NCBI GenBank assembly: GCA_029990175.1
Contig: JARKIP010000022.1
Location: 22,914,001 to 22,978,000 of the forward strand
Direction of reading: 5' to 3'
DNA length: 64,000 nucleotides
Source: Petunia secreta
Lineage: Eukaryota > Streptophyta > Magnoliopsida > Solanales > Solanaceae
Shown: piece by piece, positions 54,659-64,000 of the stretch
How positions within the stretch are numbered: position 1 is the stretch's first letter
Layout of the letters: every line of letters begins with the position of its first letter
Translations under genes and position numbers: made by a program
The notes under the pieces: generated by a model
The model's database searches: none
What the model saw: only the letters and a program-made list of their open reading frames with translations
Told to the model about the DNA's origin: nothing

Positions 54659-57600
54659 ATCTCCCCTACTTAGACTCGTTCGTCCACGAACGAACCAAGC
54701 ACAAAAACAATGACACAACCTCCATTCAAAAACCACAAATCGAACTCAAATTTTTTTTAAGTCTTGAAATTCTTAAAAATTTCAGCAACATCTCCTCTAA
54801 AATATAAGGATCCCTGGAAATACCAATCAACCACTACAACCACAACAACCATGCGATACAACCGCTATTCCGAGAATAACTCAATAACAACTTAAATGCC
54901 CCGTACTGCAACAACACCCAAAGGTCGAACATAGAGATTCCAAGATAAGAAGGAACGAGAGCAAACCATAAATATCAACGACAACACCAACCTTCCAATA
55001 TCACTGCAATGCCGTAAATCTCGCTAAGGCTCAAATTTTACAAAAACTTCGACGGCACTACCCCTATAACTGAGCAACCATCGGACTATCAACAACTACG
55101 AAAAACCCAAAAGGCAATACAATCCAGCTTAAAGCAAACCAGCGACATCAAATAAATATCTAGAATCAAATCAATACTATGGGATCCCACACGGTCACAA
55201 CCAAAAGCAGAATAATATATATAAGCAACAAGAATAGCAAGGAAAGAGCAAACCACGAACACTAGGATATCCCGTCCTCACATTCAAGCCTAACCATCTA
55301 AGAAATCACATTGGCGAGCGTCCTCACATAGAGCAATTTGAACCTCACATGACTCAACACCAAACCAAGTGGCACAAAACCAATCATTACAAGGAGGAAT
55401 AATAACCAATTTGAACCCACATTTCGATACAACCTCGATCGAACGAACGGTACTAACTGAGTGCATATAGTCTAGAAGCAATAAGCCGACTTATCACTAA
55501 CTGCAGACGGAAACCTCAAATCAACGGTCAAAGCACAACAAGAATCACTGATTAACAAAATTCACATAATTGACGCTAAGCCACTCGGGTTTCACTTACA
55601 CAAGTCTTTAACCTTCTAAGCCATAGGGTATAACACTCTCTAGAATCCAACAGAAACAACCTGAGTACAACCAATAGAAACATCAAATCTCGCGGTCAAA
55701 TTCAATCGAACATATCCAAATGGGTCAACAACGGTACGGCTCCATTGCATTGCAAGATCAAACACTATCATCAAAAGTATACTCGCCGTAACAATAAGAA
55801 CATAATGGTAACCCACCGAAAGCAACATTATAAAGCCTAATACACTCTCTAACCGGCAACTAACAAAATCATCTCCGAACATTTATCAGCTGATAAGATG
55901 AACCAATCTTAGTTGAAAACACCTCAAAATACTGAACATGATACACCAACCCAAAACGAGGTACGAACTTAATTTTAAAATAAAAATCACTACTCGCAAA
56001 CAAATCGATCCTAACAAACCGACACACACCCCGAGAAAGCCGAAATCAATTTTAGCCTACTACCAACATACATCAACACCATCACTCCAACTCAGGATAC
56101 AGTCCGAGACACAAACATGTTGCATAACATAATCTCAAATACAAATAACAACCCATCGACAACTAAACAGTGCATTAAGAGTTCGAGCAATCATAGCTCC
56201 CAAGAAAAGTCAACATACTAGCTATGGCCACAACCAGTTCAATCAAGTCCAACAGCTACAAATCGCACCCTAACTCACACATGGTCCTACAGACGAAGTC
56301 ACAGATCCAACATTGTTCGGCACTACACGGCCTCCAAAATACCACGATAAAACGCATGCACCCAAGTGCTGACCCGGTGCAAAGTAAAGATACATCAACC
56401 TTCAAGAAGCAACAAGCTGAAGACACTGCCTCGCCAAGTAAAACCTACTAGAGGAAATCCGCAACTCATTCCAACCAAGAAGCCAATAGATCAACGACTT
56501 ACCATAAACATCCTCGCACAAACTTCGCTTCCTCGCAACCTGATCACAAGATCGCAATCGCACAAGCATTACGGACCAACCAATATAACCACGTGAGGAG
56601 TCCCGCGACCGCACTCTTAGTCATATAAAGCGATGTGCGCACGGTAGCTCTCTCGTAACCACACAAGTCAAAGTCTGTGCCGTATAAAAAAGAATCCAAC
56701 CACACATGTACGATTTGGCCCCAAGAGGCACACGCAACTCCTCGACTTCACATAATAACACCCTCGGGACTGCTTCCCGACAACTTATAAAATCAGCCAT
56801 CATGGTCATGATGAATCACGCAAAAGTACCTAGAAGGAATTTTACAACACATTCGTCCAAGTCAAAACTACGAACACTGGTCTAACTTCCAAAGTCCGAC
56901 ATTTTATGAAGACAAGGCACCGAGACTCATAAAATCCACAACAAGAAATCCATAACCCACCGATTTCCAGCTCCTAGCCCCGCTAGAGCAAACCAAAACG
57001 GTGAAAAGGATCAAACCTTTACTGATAAGAAGTCTTCATAAGACGGTTCCGACAGCCACAAAGGTCTCACAATCCACCACTGACTCCCACACTTAGGCTT
57101 CGCCTTCGCCTAAGAATAAGTCATTAAAGGAATTCCAGGGTTCATAACCGACATGAATTACCAAAAGAAAGATCTTGCCACTTTCAGTTTACAAATCCAA
57201 GGTTCATCATGATTACTTCAGCCTTGAGCCACGAGCAAACACTCAGACGGCTTATCTGAAATAAAATCCTCAATCATCAAATATACAAGGACAACTAAGA
57301 TGCTGAAAAATCTAGGTCAGCCTCCAAAGGCTCCTCCACTTGTGATACACCCAAAGATAGCTTGACGAATTTTACAACTACCTTTATCATTAACATACAA
57401 AAATCTCATGAATTTCTTATTATACTGAGTACAACCCATACTAAGGTTCGCACAAGAATTAGATATTATGTTGAACGACCTTCTCATCATGCACTCAAGT
57501 GCTGAAACTAGCATTAGAACTTGTGCCATACCTTAGTATGCATAAATATGACTATCTAGCTTGCCTAGTTTCCCCTAACGAGTGTATTGCGAACCACCAT

Positions 57601-58051
57601 CGCCTGAGCGTCGCACGACTAATCGAATTCTTTCACGATTCCAAAGATTACAAAAATCCCTTTGCTCTATTAAAGGGTACTTCAATAGTTCAACTACTCT
57701 TCTAGATTTCATATTACTAAACCAATTACCTTCCATATCTATACCAACTTATCCATAAGAAAGGCTAAAGCCAAACATTTTCACCACTTTTCCGAGCTTT
57801 TGCCTCCAAACCAAGTGTCTAACACATACTGTGAAGTCTTCCATATCTTTATAACATCTTCATCGTTGACGCATTATAGTTCCAAGAAATTCAAATCATT
57901 CACTTTCAAGTCTCAACGCACGATTAAGGAATGAAAGAAGTGAATTTTCCTAAATGTCACCATAGCTTCTCATAGATAAGTACGGACGTCATCGTACCCA
58001 TCAACAAGACTCTAATTGACAATGTTCATGATTCACAAGGACCCTAGAACC
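54659..58051 (-). mobile_element. Internal region of degraded Ty3 family Z element
   Basis: About 3.4 kb between the left LTR and the PBS. No polymerase motif or long frame could be found on the minus strand; short frames on both strands look random. Size and lack of coding match the non-autonomous element at 525-3568. Confidence 0.5.
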
Positions 58052-58066
58052 TAGGCTCTGATACCA
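58052..58066 (-). other. tRNA-iMet primer-binding site of element Z
   Basis: Minus strand reads TGGTATCAGAGCCTAG, fixing the element's orientation. Confidence 0.8.
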
Positions 58067-58068
58067 AT

Positions 58069-58076
58069 TGTCACGG
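58069..58076 (-). repeat. Stub of the second LTR of element Z
   Basis: tgtcacgg would be the LTR terminus next to the PBS, but the following sequence has none of the other LTR's features (for example agtcaaaaggactca), so this LTR seems almost completely deleted. Confidence 0.35.
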
Positions 58077-60895
58077 AAAGATGTAGAACTCGTTAATATA
58101 ATGGACCAGACTCAACCACAATTTAACTTCATTGACGAAATTATTAAGAATGGAAGTTAGGATTAGATAAGGGGTGCATTACTTGTCGTCACCAGCTAGT
58201 AGTATAAGTATCTAATATAAAGCAATAACGAATGCGGAGGGGGCATGAAGAAAAATATGTTTTCTTCTTGTCTTACTTAACTCTTGAAATAGGAACTTGA
58301 AATCAAGGCACAATTTATCTCTGCACGTTCCTTAAAGTAGCAAGAGGAATGAAACTACGTTCAATACGTGTTGCTCAACAATACTGTGTCGGTACTGTAT
58401 ATAATTGTGTTGTCAAAGCCGGTGTGGCATTGCACGACGACCTTGATGAAAATTGTTCTGCACTACTATTGAAGCCCACTGTCGATGATTCTGGTTCACA
58501 CACAACTGGTCATGTTGATAAAGGATATGGATGACGGGACATGAAAAGAGTTTGTGATCAGAAATGGATTTGCCCACTATCTGATGATGATTATATATTG
58601 GATATCTTGAGGCGTTAAAAGTGACCTTGTATTAGTTACTCCATAAGAAGGCGATTAAGTGCTCTGTCGGATCGATACCTACTATATATTCATTGGAAGC
58701 CTATCCAATCGGAGAGATGCCTTGACCTGGTGCTGTAAACGTTTGTGTGCCTTGTCCATCTCATAAAGAAGAACCAATTCGTTTAGAGGGTTCCCTCCTG
58801 CGTATAATTGGACATTATCTACCTAGAGAAAATGACGCCACCAAAAGTGTTTAATAGTCCGACTTGGTATGTAAGCCCAATATTAAAGATAAACAACAAG
58901 ACAATATACTAAAAGCAACCACAACATATAACAAATTTTGTCCTAATTCCCTATCAACTTATAGAACAAATATCAAAATATGATATCACGTGCATAATTG
59001 ATTATAATAGGCCCTTATCATTCAAAGATCGACACTTCATATTCATGACGTCTAAGGTCAAACGATGCGATATCTACATTTTTTATATGATACGATTGTT
59101 AGGTCTGCCTCTGGGTGAAAACTTCGTTCACATTATTATAGTGGTGATTCCCAATTTTGTAGTAATATGATATGACTGAATAGATTCTGTTAGCCCTGAA
59201 ACCCTCTTTTTATACTCTCTTATTAACTAGACGTTTAGTATTTATATTTGATTTGAATTTTGAATCACAAGTAGTTCATATCCAATATGTTGGCGTCTGT
59301 GTGACTGTGTGTATGTGCGAACACCACTTTGTACACTTATTCGACAGCAAAGAGTACCTTGAGGCCATTAACTAACACGCCAAATCATTGGTGTTAATGC
59401 AAAAAAAAAAAATTTGGGCGTATTTGATTTGCGCTGCCAATTTGTATGAGTGGTGAAGTGTTTCCATTTTGTTAACAGTCAAAATATTTTTGTCCAAGGA
59501 ATAGGGTGGTGCAATTTACCGTAGAGACCACAAAAAAGTAATGGATGCAGTCAAACATTACTTCCAATGTAAGAGGCATTCAAAGGCCACAACCCAAAGA
59601 CGCCGGTGTATACTTGACTGGCTTTATGGCAGTTCTTTGACCGCTCGATTGCTACTGTTCATACTTTGACCAATTCTTCACTTATTTATTATGGGAGAAT
59701 GGCCGTGAAACTACACAGACAGAAAGTAATACTTAAATTAAGCACTCGGTGAGGTTCATTCTCCTCTTCCTCCCCTATTTTCTGTTACAACGAAATTAAA
59801 TCTGAATTGTAAGCAAATATACTAAGGAGTAGAGTATGTTAATCTTAGTTGGATCAGCAGCGGTATCACTTCTTGGTGATGGGTCTTATAATTAGATATC
59901 AGCTATTAAATCTAAAAATCAATTCCAAAAAGTGCTGCCGCTCCTGATTCAACTTATGAAATCCAATGTTGGTAAGTTTAGGTATTCGGAGTAAAAAAAA
60001 CTTCTTTTTTGCATTCAAACTTCTGCAAATTGATACGTGCCAACAGACAAATGAGGTTATATTATAGATATTTTTCAATGCCTTACAATCTGTTTGCTAT
60101 AACTCTACATTGTAATTTCAGGGTAAATATGGATAGTATCCTACCACTGTCTCCAGTTTCGCAAAGGACACGCATCCAAAAGTCAAGCGAGTACTTGGTA
60201 GCTATAAGAAGCGAGATCCGCCTTCTGCTCATAAGAGTGAGGTGTCAATCGAATGCCGCGTATATGCAGAAGCTCTTGCTTCAAGAACCTGCATTGGAAA
60301 TCATGTACGGAATTGCGGTTTCATTGGGATGACTATATGCAAGATTATTGATGGTTCTTTTAATTTGTCATTGATATCTTTGCAAGCATCGAAATTTTGT
60401 GTTAAATGGCTGGGTATGCTACGATTATATTTCTTCTGAATGAATGCCGCTAGCAGTTAATCTGTTCATTACTAGACAACTTATAGAAATAAGGCTATTG
60501 GCGCATTTGCAATGAATTGAATAAATTTGCTGTAACACAAAGGGAATGATCTAGCCGTAAGGAAAAATCTAAATCTTTTGATCTATGAACCTTTGAGAAG
60601 CTGACTAGACACTACCAATATTTTAAAAAGCTAAATAGTTTATATGTGTGTGGTCTAGCTTAGTACTTCTAATATATTAAATCATATGTTGGATCTTGAC
60701 TCATTTTCGAGTATCAGTGTATCATATAAACTATTGAGGTGCATGTACGTGTTAAAATTAAGGTGTAACCCTTTTTTATTGATGATTTGTCATTTGTTAC
60801 ACACATTATTTGTGGATGCTATATTACAATAAACAACATGATATCCACGTGCAACGCACTCGTCGAGTAACTAGTCATTATCATACTTCATACTA
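58077..60895. other. Intergenic, no gene seen
   Basis: Short frames (58349-58534, 60009-60439) have no recognisable domains or splice context that I can defend. Confidence 0.45.
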
Positions 60896-61118
60896 CTCCC
60901 TCCGTCCCATTTTGTTTGTCGTAGTTTGACTTGCACAAAGTTTAATAAAGATAGGAACACTTTTAGAACTTGTGGTCTAAAATGAGCCAAAGATATTTGT
61001 GTGGCTACAAATGAGTCAAAAAGTAAGTTTGGAGTGAAATTGTTTCCAAATTTAGAAATATGACAATCTTTTTGGGACAGACTAATAAGGAAAGTATGAC
61101 AAAATGGGACAGAGGGAG
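60896..61118. mobile_element. Stowaway MITE (complete)
   Basis: Begins ctccctccgtcccattttgt and ends with the inverse acaaaatgggacagagggag, 223 bp. It is flanked by ta on both sides (60894-60895, 61119-61120), the Stowaway/Tc1-mariner target duplication. Confidence 0.9.
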
Positions 61119-61120
61119 TA

Positions 61121-63943
61121 CTATAAAAGCACGTACTTAATTACACCAAAAGTCATATTACTTAAATGCCCTCCTAAATATCTTTAATACCCTACTAAAA
61201 AAAAGTGTAGTACCTATACGTTAACTTTCAGCCAAGAACCTTAGTATTTCACGTCAATAGTGACCTTCACACCAATAGTTGCCTTCTGAATAATTGCGTC
61301 CTTTTAAACTTCAAATTACCCTACTTATAATGAAAACATCTAACAAAACTTGCCCTAACATTGCAGGCCATATTAAGTTCTAAATCCTTCAAGTTTGATA
61401 GTTGGCTAATCCTTTGGTTTTTATAAAGTTAAGATGGTTCTTGGGCTGTGGGGAATATATGAATCAGTATTCAGTTTGGTGGTACCTAGGTCCTTTGAAA
61501 TAGAATTTGCTATTAAAATTATTGTTGGAGTGAATGAAAAACAACACGCTCATCCTCTGACATTATTTGGTTCAGCTGTTATCACTGGTTTATGGAACCT
61601 TTAGAAGAAGGCGGAGCAAATTTCTGCAGATTCATCAATATATGAATCATGTACTGTGCTACAATTTTACATAGCCAAAAAGATCACAACAGATTCAAAG
61701 TGGTGGACAAATGTGAAAAAAAAAACCACATATCAGGTTCTACATAGCTTTTAGCGAAGATCGATGCTTCAAGGTTCTTGCCAAAAGTTTTCGTCCCCGT
61801 GCAAACAGTTGCCACCTTTAGGTACATACTGTATATTCAAGTCAGACGTCATATTCCCTCACACACATCCTCTGTCTTGCTTCCTTCTCTTATCGTGACC
61901 TTTGTATTTAGTTTCTTCCAAAATTCCTCCCGTTGTGTTTCAGTTTGTCTGTACAACATGTAGACTAAAGTATTATATTGGATTAGTTATGAGTTTTTCT
62001 TTCTTTTTTCTTTGTTTGTATCTTAATATATAGTAGTTTTCATATTAGTCATGCTAATTTATTTTGCGGTTTACTACATGCTTGCAAGAATATATTTTGT
62101 CGGCTTTGGCTGCATTTCTCAAATTGAAGCAGAGTACTTCTTTTGGCTGTATACAACAAATACAAAGATAATTTTACCACTTTTTCTTAGCGTAGTAAGT
62201 GATGCTTTATATTTTAACCCACTTGTTGTAATAAAGCTTAATATTTCAAAGAGACGATTTTTTCATTAATTGTTGACATAATTCTACTTCTTCATAAAGC
62301 TTGACCCTTATATCACTTTAGATTTTTCTATGCGAGCTTGGAGTATTTTCCTTTTCTATAAGCTTGTAGTGGGCAAAGAAAAGCTGCAAGACTTAAAAGT
62401 AATGAAACGTGTATATGCTGCCCAATTTTTCAACCTTCTAAAGAGCTTGATGTAAAGCAAAAGAGGATAAACTTACATTGTGTTGATAAATTTGAAATTG
62501 TACAAGACTTTATCGTCAGGTTCTACACTGTAACTAGACATCTTACTATATAGTAACTCCTATTTTATCAACATTACAATCAAACGGTTAAACATGGATT
62601 GCTAATTAGACTTAACATAGTAGTATACACCTTTAACAACAAAACCGGTTAACAAGCTATTCCAGTAAGTGTACTATGCAGTTAATAATTTGCCAGTTTC
62701 ACCTTTGTTAACCGAAAAACAACAGACATGTACCACATGACTCGGATTCACGTGCAACGCATGTGTCGAGACACTAGTATATATAAAAGCATACTCTCAA
62801 CACGCTACTCCGTTATTTCGTTGCATCGAATTTCTTCTTGCCCTTGAGAGTTTATCTTTAATTTTGCATTCCTGATAGTTTGTTGTCTTCTAAATTCAAA
62901 CGACCCCCTAATTACAACAATAGCTAATCGCCAGCACAAATAAATTGTATATGGCTAGAGTTGATTACTTAACATCTCAAAGCGGTCAACAACTATTCTA
63001 CAATCACTATTTTTATGTCATTTAAGATAAATCGGTGCTTTTTTTTTTCCTTGCACGGCCTCTTCCTAATGCCATAGACCGAATTCTTAACAATTAATGG
63101 TCGTCACCCGTGACATACATTTGCACGCAAAGTTATATAAAAGTATTCAGAAGATATACTAACTACACAACCAGTTTGACTTTGAAGTTCGAACATGAAA
63201 ATGATGTCGTGCAAAACATACAGACAGATAACGGATTTAATGTAGCAAATTACGATATGTACTACTGACAGACATGTAGATAATGCCTCCGTTAAGTTCC
63301 AGATCTTGAAATTAAAAACAACAACTTAATAGAAAACCCAATGACGTCCTATCCCCACCTAAAATCATCATTTTAGCGTTAATTAGCAATTTAATTGACT
63401 ATATCAAATATCGTAGCTGAAAAAAGAAGAAGGATAAAACATAGAATATGGTGGAGCCGAGGGAGTACTAACTTCATGGGCGTTAGTGGTTAATTAAAGT
63501 TAATTTTTTTTTTTGACTTGAGAAATAAAGCGCAATGTCTAACCCCAACAAACACACTTATACATGCCTTGAAAAAGCAGTATTTATATATATACTATAT
63601 TTTTGTCACATTCACTCGCATAATATCTTATTTTAAAAGGAAAATTGCATTTGACGGGTTTCTCGGCAATATCAGTTCGTTCTTTTTTGTGTGTTTTTGT
63701 CATTTGTCTATTCGACTACGCACCATTTAGTAGATGGTACATAGTAGTAATCCGAAACCTGACATCCACACGATACGGCAGAAAAACATTATTTTTATTA
63801 GGCTAGTAAGTTCCAATAACCAACCCACTAAAACGTTGGATTTCATTCGGTAGGGGAAAAATAAAAATCTATGTACAACAGTACTATTTTAATAGTATAA
63901 AACTTGTTGCTTTGTTAGTTAGTTTAGCGGTAGACCTGTAATT

Positions 63944-63947
<4 letters not shown>
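61121..63947. other. Intergenic, no gene seen
   Basis: AT-rich, with a lone gagggagta near 63458 that may be a Stowaway end. No supportable coding frame. Confidence 0.45.

Positions 63948-63987
<40 letters not shown>
63948..63987. repeat. (TA)n microsatellite, about 20 units
   Basis: Uninterrupted ta repeat close to the window end. Confidence 0.95.
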
Positions 63988-63989
<2 letters not shown>

Positions 63990-64000
63990 AATATGAGGTC

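Overview
The window is nuclear DNA of a flowering plant, most likely Solanaceae. It has long AT-rich intergenic stretches, (TA)n microsatellites, nested Ty3/gypsy LTR retrotransposons primed by initiator tRNA-Met, a Stowaway MITE, a FAR1-type MULE relic, B3/REM-type fragments and an integrated solendovirus-like pararetrovirus of a kind known from Nicotiana and relatives. The genus cannot be fixed from the sequence. Almost all clear coding capacity belongs to mobile elements. Convincing host genes are few, small and mostly broken.

Layout. 1-5853: a mosaic non-autonomous Ty3/gypsy element on the minus strand, with long LTRs, a 289-bp tandem duplication and a 57-bp minisatellite. 6263-8808: a broken FAR1/MULE transposase gene (minus). 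9774-10110: first member of an unrecognised protein family (broken). 11968-19549: a full-length CRM-clade chromovirus (minus) with two LTRs, PBS, PPT and one intact gag-pol frame. 19550-22704: mostly intergenic, with one possible exon. 22721-34606: an integrated pararetrovirus (minus), inserted in a (TA)n tract, terminally redundant, and itself interrupted at 25955-29474 by a fold-back LTR retroelement whose two ends are the same LTR terminus in inverted orientation. 34604-39900: microsatellite, small repeats, a SINE-like piece, a MITE and two more members of the unrecognised family. 39919-40218: a small viroplasmin/RNase H1-N-domain protein. 40845-43573: three B3/REM-type fragments (minus). 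45032-45352: one hypothetical ORF. 45732-52464: a second CRM element (plus), broken and ending in a short inverted copy of its own LTR. 52465-58076: a non-autonomous Ty3 relic with a 117-bp higher-order minisatellite. 58077-64000: intergenic with a Stowaway MITE and a terminal (TA)n tract.

The unifying theme is reverse transcription. The pararetrovirus copy ends exactly at its primer-binding-site boundary, as a linear reverse-transcription product would. The element inside it looks like a self-primed or template-switched palindromic cDNA that was still integrated with a normal 5-bp target duplication. The second CRM element ends in an inverted LTR snippet close to its predicted cap site. In the CRM elements the chromodomain-like (CR) tail of integrase is encoded inside the LTR. 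In the full-length copy the 3' LTR carries a 2-nt deletion that puts this tail out of frame, while the 5' LTR keeps the open version.
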